This document shows, one piece after another, positions 1 through 5,814 of a stretch of DNA of 7,963 nucleotides (position 1 is its first letter; each line of letters opens with the position of its first letter). The DNA is from Gammaproteobacteria bacterium. GTDB taxonomy: Bacteria > Pseudomonadota > Gammaproteobacteria > Steroidobacterales > Steroidobacteraceae. The stretch covers positions 1-7,963 of the forward strand of contig JANXYA010000018.1 of the NCBI GenBank assembly GCA_025350345.1, read 5' to 3'. Below the pieces are notes generated by a model. It searched no databases and was not told the DNA's origin. It saw only the letters and a list, made by a program, of their open reading frames with translations. Made by a program: the position numbers and the translations under genes.

Positions 1-158
1 GCCTCGACCTGCTGCTGCATGCGCTCCTCGGTCTGCTGTCCCTGCTTGGCCTGTTCCGCCGCACTGGAAGCCGCGGTGACGCCGGTTGCCGCGGTCTCCG
101 CCAGCCCGCAGGCGCTCAGGGGAAGCACGCTCAGCAGGGCAATGAGAATTCGGTGCAT
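1..158 (-). CDS. Small lipoprotein of unknown function (N-terminal part; runs off the left edge)
   Basis: An open frame reads leftward from ATG (158-156) to the window edge, giving 52 residues with no stop. Residues 1-16 (MHRILIALLSVLPLSA) form a lipoprotein signal peptide, followed by lipobox L14-S15-A16-C17. The presumed lipidated Cys17 is followed by Gly, which by the E. coli +2 rule would allow sorting to the outer membrane. The exposed part is first Ala/Thr-rich and then Gln/Glu-rich (roughly residues 34-52), suggesting a helical or coiled-coil segment. A ribosome-binding site AGGAG (minus strand, 168-164) lies 5 bases before the ATG, and a plausible promoter lies just upstream. I do not recognise the family and propose no function. 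The gene is divergent from the outer-membrane protein gene at 355, so both could be envelope-related, but that is inference. Confidence 0.62.
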   Translation of the reverse strand, partial: MHRILIALLSVLPLSACGLAETAATGVTAASSAAEQAKQGQQTEERMQQQVE

Positions 159-181
159 GACGACTCCTGTGGCTGCCCCTA

Positions 182-210
182 CCTATAGTCCAGCGGGCGG
201 GGCGGGGCAA
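182..210 (-). promoter_or_regulatory. Candidate sigma-70 promoter for the leftward lipoprotein gene
   Basis: On the minus strand, TTGCCC (210-205, 4 of 6 matches to TTGACA) is followed after exactly 17 bases by TATAGG (187-182, 4 of 6 matches to TATAAT). Transcription would start near 175, leaving a leader of about 17 bases that contains the AGGAG ribosome-binding site. Spacing and position are ideal, but both hexamers are imperfect. Confidence 0.35.
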
Positions 211-264
211 CGCCAAAGGCGGAATTCTGTGCGCTGGTCCACGTGGCGAGCATACAGGCGATTC

Positions 265-304
265 CTGAACGGCGGGTGAACCGGGCGGTTCAGACCCGGT
301 TCAG
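265..304. promoter_or_regulatory. Symmetric array of four TGAAC/GTTCA half-sites, possible operator
   Basis: Four copies of one short motif lie in the gap before the outer-membrane protein gene: CTGAAC (265-270), TGAACCG (277-283), its inverted copy CGGTTCA (286-292), and inverted GTTCAG (299-304). All four are symmetric about one axis at 284.5. Half-site starts are spaced about 11, 10 and 11 bases, close to one helical turn, so a protein could contact all four on the same face of the DNA. This is the layout of an operator for two cooperating dimers. Alternatively, if transcribed, TGAACCGGG (277-285) and CCCGGTTCA (295-303) form a perfect 9-bp stem with a 9-base loop. No T-tract follows, so it is not an obvious terminator. 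The binding factor is unknown. Confidence 0.5.
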
Positions 305-354
305 CGCGCCGCCCTGACACTGCGGCCCTGTATTTCAAACTGCACGAGGACGTC

Positions 355-921
355 ATGAAAAACTGGATTGTTGCACTGGCTGCAACCGGAGCGGTGGGTG
401 CGGCGGGCGGCGCGGCCGCCTACGACGGCGCTCCACGCGGTGAGTACGGCCGGGGCTACGGCTCCGGCGCCTATGTGGGCCTGAGTGTGGGGGAGCTGCG
501 CTACAGCGAGGATGGACTGGAGCCGATCACACCGGCGACAGCCATGCTGACGATCGGCGCACCGCTCAGTCCCAATCTCTCGCTCGAGGGGCGCATCGGC
601 GCTGGGTTCGGCCGTGCGGACACGAACGGGTATGGCCTCGAGGTGGACTCGCTGTACGCCGGTTACCTGAAGGGCTCGCTGCCGCTGTCGCCGGGGTTTT
701 CCCTGTATGGGCTCGGCGGGGTGGCCGGGGTTGACCTGAAGCGCGAGTTCGGTCTGGGCGAAACTCACGACACCAGTTTTTCGTACGGCGTTGGAATGGA
801 CTTCGACCTGTACGGCGGGACGCGCCTCAATCTCGAATGGACGCGTCTGGCGAGCGGCAATGACCTCGGCTACGACTACCATGTCGATCAGGCTTCGGTC
901 GGCGTGGCCTGGCGCTTCTAG
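355..921 (+). CDS. Outer-membrane beta-barrel protein (OMP_b-brl / porin-like family)
   Basis: This encodes 188 residues. Residues 1-22 form a Sec signal peptide (MKNWIVALAATGAVGAAGGA, ending Ala-Ala), with likely cleavage before Tyr23. The mature part is Gly-, Tyr- and Leu-rich with alternating polar/apolar stretches typical of outer-membrane strands, for example around residues 39-50, 63-85, 99-128, 139-166 and 175-188. It ends VGVAWRF; a C-terminal Phe in an amphipathic last strand is the usual recognition signal for the Bam assembly complex. Size fits a small barrel of about eight strands, similar to OmpW/OmpX-sized or 'porin family' proteins. A ribosome-binding site GAGGA (346-350) lies 4 bases before the ATG. 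No linker or peptidoglycan-binding domain follows the barrel, so it is not full-length OmpA. Function is unknown and no substrate can be inferred. Its stop codon overlaps that of the convergent puuB. Confidence 0.8.
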   Translation: MKNWIVALAATGAVGAAGGAAAYDGAPRGEYGRGYGSGAYVGLSVGELRYSEDGLEPITPATAMLTIGAPLSPNLSLEGRIGAGFGRADTNGYGLEVDSLYAGYLKGSLPLSPGFSLYGLGGVAGVDLKREFGLGETHDTSFSYGVGMDFDLYGGTRLNLEWTRLASGNDLGYDYHVDQASVGVAWRF

Positions 922-2216
922 AGCAGATCGCGCAGCCGAAACCACAGCATGGCGAGCACCAGGGCCGGGCGGCGCAGCGCCGCGCCGCCCGGAAAATCCC
1001 GGTGCGCGATGCGCGCGAACAGGTCGAAGCGCTCGGCGCTGCCGGCGATCGCCTCGGCGGCCAGCACGCCGGCGATGCCGGTGAGCGCGACGCCGTGCCC
1101 GCTGAATCCCTGCAGGTACCAGACATTGGGCTCCAGGCGCCCGAAATTGGGCGCGCGGTTCATGGTGATGTCGACGTAGCCGCCCCAGTGATACTCGATG
1201 CGCGTCCCGGCAAGTTGCGGATACACGCGCAGCATCCGTGCCTGCGTCGCCCCCACGACCTCGAAATGCTCGATCCCGGAGTAGCTCACGCGGCCGCCGA
1301 ACAGCAGCCGGTGATCCGCGGAGCGACGGAAGTAATCGATGATCCAGTTCAGGTCCGAGACGGCGGCATTGTTGCCGATCAGCTCGCGCGCGCGCGCTTC
1401 GCCGAGCGGTTCCGTGGCGATGATGTAGGTGCCGACGGCCATGATCTTGCGCGCCAGCGCCGGGGCCAGTGATCCGAGGTAGGCGTTTCCCGCCAGCAGC
1501 AGGTGCTGGCAGCGCACCTCGCCCGTGGCGCCGGCACCCGTTGTCCGCACGCGCACCGTGGTGCCCGCGACGGTGTAGTCGCTGGCGCGGGTGCCTTCGT
1601 AGAGCATGACGCCGGCGCTCTGGGCGGCGCGCGCGAGGCCCAGCGTATAGCGCAGGGGATGCAGGTGGCCGCCGCCCGGATCGTAGAGCCCGGCCAGGTA
1701 GCGCCGCGTCGCGAGAAGCCCCTGTAATTCGCCCTGCTCGATCAGGCGCGTGCCGGCATAGCCCAGTCTTGCGAGCGCCTCCTGTTCGGTGGCGAGCTCC
1801 GCGATCTGCCTTTGCCTGTTGGCCACCTGCATGTGGCCGTCGACCCAATCGCACTCGATGCCATAGCGTGCGATACGCTCCCGCAGCAGCTTGACGGCCT
1901 CCACCGTGATGCCCCAGATCGCGCGCGCGTCGGCGGGACCGACGAGGCGCTCGAGGGCAGCCTGGCCCTTGGCAATGCCGGGAAGAACCTGGCCGCCGTT
2001 GCGGCCGGAGGCACCCCAGCCCACCCGCTGCTCCTCCAGCAGCACCACCTTGTAGCCCCGCTCGGCGAGGTGGAGGGCCGCCGAACAGCCCGCCAATCCG
2101 GCGCCCACGACGCAGACATCGGCCGTGATGGGGGCCGCCAGGGGCGGGGCGCCGGCCGGGATCGGCGCCGTGGCGCTGTAGTAGCTTTCGGGGTGGCTGG
2201 CAAGGGGTTGTGGCAT
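918..2216 (-). CDS. puuB: Gamma-glutamylputrescine oxidase (FAD-dependent, DAO family)
   Basis: This encodes 432 residues; E. coli PuuB, as I recall, is about 426. It oxidises gamma-glutamylputrescine to gamma-glutamyl-gamma-aminobutyraldehyde, releasing ammonia and hydrogen peroxide, in the cytoplasm. The N-terminal FAD-binding fold shows VVGAGLAG (residues 36-43) with a ribose-binding Glu at 61 (VVLLEE), then the PuuB-type GASGRNGGQ (68-76). Other hallmarks are DPGGGHLHPL (179-188), AGNAYLG (242-248), and the C-terminal LQGFSGHGV (368-376) with FPGG (408-411). I chose ATG 2216 because it places the conserved SYYSA segment at residue 11, close to its place in E. coli PuuB. A GTG at 2243 in frame would add nine residues. 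Neither start has a strong ribosome-binding site. The gene is divergent from puuD-puuA, which supply the preceding and following pathway steps. A glycine-oxidase-like DAO protein is the alternative, but context and motifs favour PuuB. Confidence 0.9.
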   Translation of the reverse strand: MPQPLASHPESYYSATAPIPAGAPPLAAPITADVCVVGAGLAGCSAALHLAERGYKVVLLEEQRVGWGASGRNGGQVLPGIAKGQAALERLVGPADARAIWGITVEAVKLLRERIARYGIECDWVDGHMQVANRQRQIAELATEQEALARLGYAGTRLIEQGELQGLLATRRYLAGLYDPGGGHLHPLRYTLGLARAAQSAGVMLYEGTRASDYTVAGTTVRVRTTGAGATGEVRCQHLLLAGNAYLGSLAPALARKIMAVGTYIIATEPLGEARARELIGNNAAVSDLNWIIDYFRRSADHRLLFGGRVSYSGIEHFEVVGATQARMLRVYPQLAGTRIEYHWGGYVDITMNRAPNFGRLEPNVWYLQGFSGHGVALTGIAGVLAAEAIAGSAERFDLFARIAHRDFPGGAALRRPALVLAMLWFRLRDLL

Positions 2217-2268
2217 CGCGCAAGGATACGCGGGCCTGCGCACACCGGCAATAAAGCCTTAAAAAACA

Positions 2269-2274
2269 TATAAT
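2269..2274 (+). promoter_or_regulatory. Candidate -10 element in the puuB-puuD divergent region
   Basis: A perfect TATAAT lies in the only AT-rich island (about 2250-2278) of the 200-base gap between puuB and puuD. The best -35 match at 18-base spacing is CCGGCA (2245-2250), only 3 of 6, so the promoter may need an activator. A start near 2281 would give puuD a leader of about 137 bases. The hexamer overlaps the 8-bp palindrome ATAATTAT (2270-2277). On the other strand CATAAT (2278-2273) could serve puuB, also without a good -35. The assignment rests mainly on the -10 match and position. Confidence 0.35.
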
Positions 2275-2311
2275 TATGGACCACGCGAGGCACCCCCCGA
2301 GGCCCCAAAAC

Positions 2312-2323
2312 GGCCATTTGGCC
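2312..2323. promoter_or_regulatory. 12-bp inverted repeat in the divergent region, possible operator
   Basis: GGCCA (2312-2316) and TGGCC (2319-2323) form a perfect dyad separated by TT. It lies downstream of the candidate TATAAT, between it and puuD, where a repressor could block rightward transcription. It is flanked by two copies of GGACCAC (2278-2284 and 2330-2336), 52 bases apart in the same orientation. No regulator gene is visible nearby, and in GC-rich DNA such a dyad could be chance. Confidence 0.25.
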
Positions 2324-2372
2324 CGGTTCGGACCACCGCGCCTATGGTCTAATGGCTTATTCAGCTTCCCGT

Positions 2373-2412
2373 CGGCTCACCGCCCGCGCTGTCGCGCGGT
2401 TAGCCGGAGCCG
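2373..2412 (+). promoter_or_regulatory. Nested leader hairpin overlapping the puuD ribosome-binding site
   Basis: In the predicted puuD leader, CGGCTC (2373-2378) is perfectly complementary to GAGCCG (2407-2412), and inside it CCGCGC (2384-2389) pairs with GCGCGG (2394-2399) around a TGTC tetraloop. The outer right arm covers three of the four bases of the puuD Shine-Dalgarno GGAG (2406-2409). Folding would therefore reduce puuD initiation. No ligand-binding domain of a known riboswitch class is recognised. Confidence 0.35.
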
Positions 2413-2417
2413 CTCTC

Positions 2418-3167
2418 ATGTCTGCCAAACGCCCATTGATCGGAATACCTGCCGACCGGCGCCTGTTGGGGCCGCAGGCGTACCACCTGGCGGCTGAAAA
2501 GTACGTCACCGCGGCGCTGGACGCGGCGGGAGCGATTCCGGTCATCGTGCCGGCGCTCGGCCAGGAGCTGCAGTACGAGGGGCTGCTTGATTCACTGCAC
2601 GGGCTGCTGTTCATGGGCAGCCCCTCGAATGTCGAGCCGCACCACTATGACGGGGAACCGAGCGATGCCGGCACGCTGCACGATCCGCATCGCGACGAGA
2701 CCACCTTGCCGCTGATCCCGCGGGCGGTGGCGGCCGGCGTGCCCGTGCTGGGGATTTGCCGTGGCTTCCAGGAGATCAACGTCGCCTTCGGCGGCACGCT
2801 CTGGCAGAAGCTGCACGAAGTGCCGGGCCATCTCGATCACCGCGAACCGAAGGGCGAGCCCATCGAGCGCCAGTACGCGCCCGCGCATGCCGTCACGCTC
2901 GCGCCCGGTGGATTGCTGCAGCGCCTCGCCGGCGGAGCGGACAGCCTGCAGGTGAATTCGCTCCATGGCCAGGGCGTGCGTGAGCTCGGCACGGGCCTCA
3001 GCATCGAGGCGCGCGCGAGCGACGGTGTCATCGAGGCTTTTCGAGTCACCGCGGCGCGGCGCTTTGCGCTGGCCGTGCAATGGCACCCCGAATGGCGGGT
3101 GATGGATAACGCGTTCTCGATGGCACTGTTCGCCGCATTCGGCGCTGCCTGCCGGGAACGGATGTAA
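2418..3167 (+). CDS. puuD: Gamma-glutamyl-GABA hydrolase (class I glutamine amidotransferase-like)
   Basis: This encodes 249 residues, close to the E. coli PuuD length, and corresponds to Pseudomonas SpuA. It hydrolyses gamma-glutamyl-gamma-aminobutyrate to glutamate and GABA in the cytoplasm, the step that removes the glutamyl tag added by PuuA. Peptidase C26 features are clear: MGSPSNVEPHHY (66-77), the nucleophile elbow GICRGFQE with Cys114, HREP (141-144), QYAPAH (152-157), NSLHGQG (180-186), and the catalytic His223 and Glu225 in VQWHPEW. I chose ATG 2418 because GGAG (2406-2409) lies 8 bases upstream and the family begins with a strand like RPLIGIP. An in-frame ATG at 2352 would add 22 Ala/Arg-rich residues with no homologous counterpart. 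The gene leads the rightward operon, and its stop is 16 bases before puuA. Confidence 0.94.
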   Translation: MSAKRPLIGIPADRRLLGPQAYHLAAEKYVTAALDAAGAIPVIVPALGQELQYEGLLDSLHGLLFMGSPSNVEPHHYDGEPSDAGTLHDPHRDETTLPLIPRAVAAGVPVLGICRGFQEINVAFGGTLWQKLHEVPGHLDHREPKGEPIERQYAPAHAVTLAPGGLLQRLAGGADSLQVNSLHGQGVRELGTGLSIEARASDGVIEAFRVTAARRFALAVQWHPEWRVMDNAFSMALFAAFGAACRERM

Positions 3168-3183
3168 GACCTGAAGGTGATTT

Positions 3184-4524
3184 ATGCCCAACGAGATTCA
3201 ACAGTTCTTTCGCGATCACGGCATTTCCGAGGTCGAGGCCATCATTCCGGACATGGCCGGTATCGCCCGCGGCAAGCTCATGCCGGCGGAGAAATTTGCC
3301 GAGGACGCGGGCATGCGCCTGCCCGAGAGCATCTTCCTGCAGACCGTGACCGGCGACTACCCGAGCGACACCAGTTCGGCCATGAGCCCGGCGGAAATCG
3401 ACATCGTGCTCAAGGCCGATCCGAAGACGGTGCGCGTCGTGCCCTGGGCGGCCGAGCCCACCGCGCAGGTGATTCACGACTGCTTCTACTCTGACGGGCG
3501 CCGCGTGAGCATGGCGCCGCGCCAGGTGCTGCAGCACGTGCTCGAGCTCTATGCCGAACGGGGCTGGGAGCCCGTGGTCGCGCCGGAGCTGGAGTTTTAC
3601 CTGGTCGAGCCGAACATCGACGCCGACTACCAGCTCAAGCCGCCGATCGGGCGCTCCGGGCGCGCCGAGCCCGGGCGGCAGTCCTACAGCATTGCAGCCG
3701 TCAACGAGTTTGATCCGCTGTTCGACGACGTCTACGCCTTCTGCGAGGCGCAGGACATCGAGATCGACACGCTCATCCATGAGGATGGCCCGGCGCAGAT
3801 GGAGATCAACCTGCTGCACGGCGACCCGCAGAATCTCGCCGACCAGGCCTTCCTCTTCAAGCGCACCGCGCGCGAGGCGGCGCTGCGCCACAAGATGTAC
3901 GCGACGTTTATGGCCAAGCCCCACGCCAAGGAGCCGGGCAGCGCGATGCACATTCACCAGAGCGTGGTCGACCGGCAGACGCGCGCGAATATCTTCAGCA
4001 ATGCCGACGGCACGCCCTCGGCACTGTTTTTCTCGCACATCGCCGGGCTCCAGCGCTACCTGCCGGCGGCCATGAGCCTGTTCGCACCCAACGTGAACTC
4101 CTATCGGCGCATCGCCCGCGCCTCACTCGCACCGATCAACGTCCAGTGGGGCTACGATAACCGCACCGCGGGCCTGCGCGTGCCGGTCTCCGATCCGGAG
4201 TCGAGGCGCGTCGAGAATCGCCTCGGGGGGGCGGACGCCAACCCCTATATCGCGATCGCCGCGTCGCTCGCCTGCGGGTATCTGGGCATGGTGCAGAACC
4301 TGCGGCCCAGCGAACCGATCACGGGCAGTGCCCACGATCTGCCCTGGGACCTGCCTCGCTCACTCGATGACGCGCTCAAGCGCCTGATGGACTGCCAACC
4401 GCTGGTGCAGCTGCTCGGGCAGCCCTTTGTCGCGGCCTACACGATCGTCAAGCAGGCGGAGCACGAGGTCTTTCTGCAGGTGATCAGCTCATGGGAACGT
4501 GAGCATCTGTTGCTCAACGTCTGA
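3184..4524 (+). CDS. puuA: Gamma-glutamylputrescine synthetase (glutamine synthetase family)
   Basis: This encodes 446 residues. It joins L-glutamate to putrescine (or a related polyamine) using ATP, giving gamma-glutamylputrescine, the committed step of the glutamylated pathway; it corresponds to PuuA of E. coli and SpuB/PauA-type enzymes of Pseudomonas. It has an N-terminal beta-Grasp domain (about 1-105) and a GS catalytic domain. Metal and substrate positions are recognisable: APELEFYL with Glu135/Glu137, HEDGPAQMEIN with Glu200/Glu207, GSAMHIHQS with His256, NSYRR (305-309), and RVPVSDPESRRVENR (332-346) with ADANPY (350-355). The C-terminal adenylylation loop typical of GlnA is absent, arguing against nitrogen-assimilating glutamine synthetase. 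The ribosome-binding site GAAGG (3173-3177) is 6 bases before the ATG. It is co-transcribed with puuD. The exact amine (putrescine, cadaverine or spermidine) cannot be read from sequence. Confidence 0.92.
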   Translation: MPNEIQQFFRDHGISEVEAIIPDMAGIARGKLMPAEKFAEDAGMRLPESIFLQTVTGDYPSDTSSAMSPAEIDIVLKADPKTVRVVPWAAEPTAQVIHDCFYSDGRRVSMAPRQVLQHVLELYAERGWEPVVAPELEFYLVEPNIDADYQLKPPIGRSGRAEPGRQSYSIAAVNEFDPLFDDVYAFCEAQDIEIDTLIHEDGPAQMEINLLHGDPQNLADQAFLFKRTAREAALRHKMYATFMAKPHAKEPGSAMHIHQSVVDRQTRANIFSNADGTPSALFFSHIAGLQRYLPAAMSLFAPNVNSYRRIARASLAPINVQWGYDNRTAGLRVPVSDPESRRVENRLGGADANPYIAIAASLACGYLGMVQNLRPSEPITGSAHDLPWDLPRSLDDALKRLMDCQPLVQLLGQPFVAAYTIVKQAEHEVFLQVISSWEREHLLLNV

Positions 4525-4553
4525 GCCAGTTTCCCTGCGATCGCGTGCTGGTG

Positions 4554-4579
4554 TATATAGAGGGCAGCTCTGGATCCAG
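4554..4579 (+). promoter_or_regulatory. Possible internal promoter with palindrome before potF
   Basis: The 112-base gap between puuA and potF holds TATATA (4554-4559), a reasonable -10, with a weak -35 (TTCCCT, 4531-4536, 17-base spacing). About 10 bases downstream is a perfect 10-bp palindrome CTGGATCCAG (4570-4579), where an operator would sit. This could let the transporter genes be expressed separately from puuDA. No terminator-like hairpin with a T-tract is present in the gap. Confidence 0.25.
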
Positions 4580-4636
4580 CGTCGCCGGCGGGCGGCGCAG
4601 AATATCAATGAATTTTCCCAGGTAGGGGCCTGCCTC

Positions 4637-5791
4637 ATGATCCGCAAGTGCGCTCTGCTCGTGCTCTACAGCCTGGCCGGCATCGCGCTGGCCAGTTGCA
4701 GCGCCCAGCAGGAGGCGGCGCCGGCCGCGGGCGCCGCTGCCGCAGCGTCGGCCGGCGTCACCGACGAGGAGAAGGTACTCAACATCTATAACTGGGTGGA
4801 CTACATCGCCCCCGACCTCGTGCCCGCCTTCGAGAAGGAATACGGCATCAAGGTCAACTACGACGTGTTCGACTCCAACGAAGTGCTCGAGACCAAGCTC
4901 CTGTCAGGCTCGACCGGCTATGACATCGTCGTGCCCTCGGCCTCGTTCATGGCGCGGCAGATCAAGGCGGGCGTGTACCAGAAGCTCGACAAGAGCCTGC
5001 TGCCGAATCTCAAGAACGTCGATCCCTATTTCGCCAAGCAGATCGACCTGTTCGATCCGGGCCTCGAACACGCGGTGAATTACTTCTGGGGCACCTCGGG
5101 CGTGGGCTACAACGTCCAGAAGATCAAGGCCGCCATGCCCGATGCGCCGGTGGACAGCTTCCGCATGTTCTACGACCCGGCCGTGATCAAGAACTTCAAG
5201 AGCTGCGGCGTCTCGATCCTCGATGCGCCGGATGAAGTGGTCAATTCCGTGCTGGTTTACCTGGGGCGCACCGCCAACAGCGAGCAGCCCGCAGATCTGG
5301 CCGCCGCCGAGCAGGTGCTGATGTCCATCCGTCCCTACATCCGCTACGTCAATTCCTCGAAATACATCGAGGACCTGGCCAACGGGGAGATCTGCCTGGC
5401 GCTCGGCTGGAGCGGCGATGTGCTGCAGGCCGCCTCGCGCGCCAGGGACGCGGCCAATGGCAACACCATCAAGTACAGCATCCCCAAGGAAGGCGCGGTC
5501 GCCTTCTTCGACATGCTGGCGATACCGGCCGATGCCTCGCATCCGAAGAACGCACACCTGTTCATCAACTACATGCTGCGCCCGGAAGTGGCCGCCCGGA
5601 ACTCGAGCGTCATGCACTATGCGTCCAGCAATGCGGCCGCGTACCCGCTGATCGACCCTGTGATCTACAATGATCGGGGCATCTATCCATCAGCCGAGAC
5701 CAAGCAGCACATCGTGCCCGACCTGCCGCGCTCGCAGACCTATACGCGGCTCCTGACCCGCATGTGGACCAAGTTCAAGTCCGGTCGCTGA
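4637..5791 (+). CDS. potF: Putrescine/polyamine-binding lipoprotein of an ABC importer
   Basis: This encodes 384 residues; E. coli PotF has 370. It binds putrescine or a related polyamine outside the inner membrane and delivers it to the PotH/PotI permease. The match to PotF runs the full length: YNWVDYIAPD (51-60), VFDSNEVLE (77-85), GSTGYDIVVPSASF (91-104), SCGVSILDAP (189-198), GWSGDV (257-262), IPKEGAVAFFDM (282-293), and a C-terminal MWTKFKSGR. By alignment to E. coli PotF, ligand residues Trp53, Asp55, Tyr56, Ser101, Glu200, Trp258, Asp261, Phe290, Asp292 and Tyr328 are kept, while Ser38 is replaced by Val54. Cys190 and Cys253 match a conserved Cys pair. Unlike E. coli PotF, it starts with a lipoprotein signal (lipobox L18-A-S-C21) followed by an Ala-rich linker. 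ATG 4637 is chosen because it begins that signal and AGGTAGGGG (4620-4628) lies 8 bases upstream. An in-frame start at 4499 would overlap puuA and bury the signal. Confidence 0.93.
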   Translation: MIRKCALLVLYSLAGIALASCSAQQEAAPAAGAAAAASAGVTDEEKVLNIYNWVDYIAPDLVPAFEKEYGIKVNYDVFDSNEVLETKLLSGSTGYDIVVPSASFMARQIKAGVYQKLDKSLLPNLKNVDPYFAKQIDLFDPGLEHAVNYFWGTSGVGYNVQKIKAAMPDAPVDSFRMFYDPAVIKNFKSCGVSILDAPDEVVNSVLVYLGRTANSEQPADLAAAEQVLMSIRPYIRYVNSSKYIEDLANGEICLALGWSGDVLQAASRARDAANGNTIKYSIPKEGAVAFFDMLAIPADASHPKNAHLFINYMLRPEVAARNSSVMHYASSNAAAYPLIDPVIYNDRGIYPSAETKQHIVPDLPRSQTYTRLLTRMWTKFKSGR

Positions 5792-5814
5792 GGAAATCTG
5801 GAACAGGACCGCTC

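Noticed and set aside
277..303. Inverted repeat as a rho-independent terminator
   Set aside because: No T-tract follows on either strand, and it lies between the starts of divergent genes, where no transcript needs to end.
1385..1397. Alternating CG run in puuB (possible Z-DNA or repeat)
   Set aside because: It encodes Ala-Arg-Ala-Arg in a conserved region of PuuB and is explained by GC-rich codon choice.
301..2223. A 640-residue open frame on the minus strand spanning the barrel gene and puuB
   Set aside because: It is a different frame of the puuB strand, Arg/Gly/Ala-rich with no recognisable motif, and it overlaps two well-supported genes. Long spurious frames are expected in GC-rich DNA.
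2341..2412. tRNA-like stretch (TGGTCTAATGG resembling a D-arm)
   Set aside because: No T-arm consensus, no acceptor pairing and no anticodon stem could be found.
2352..2417. Upstream start extending PuuD by 22 residues
   Set aside because: The extra residues have no counterpart in the family, and the start at 2418 has a properly spaced GGAG ribosome-binding site.
3046..4038. A 330-residue minus-strand open frame opposite puuA
   Set aside because: Composition is typical of an antisense shadow (His/Arg/Leu/Val-rich) and the plus strand carries a complete glutamine synthetase family enzyme.
4499..4636. Upstream start extending PotF by 46 residues
   Set aside because: It would overlap the end of puuA and place Arg-rich residues ahead of a clear lipoprotein signal; the start at 4637 has its own ribosome-binding site.
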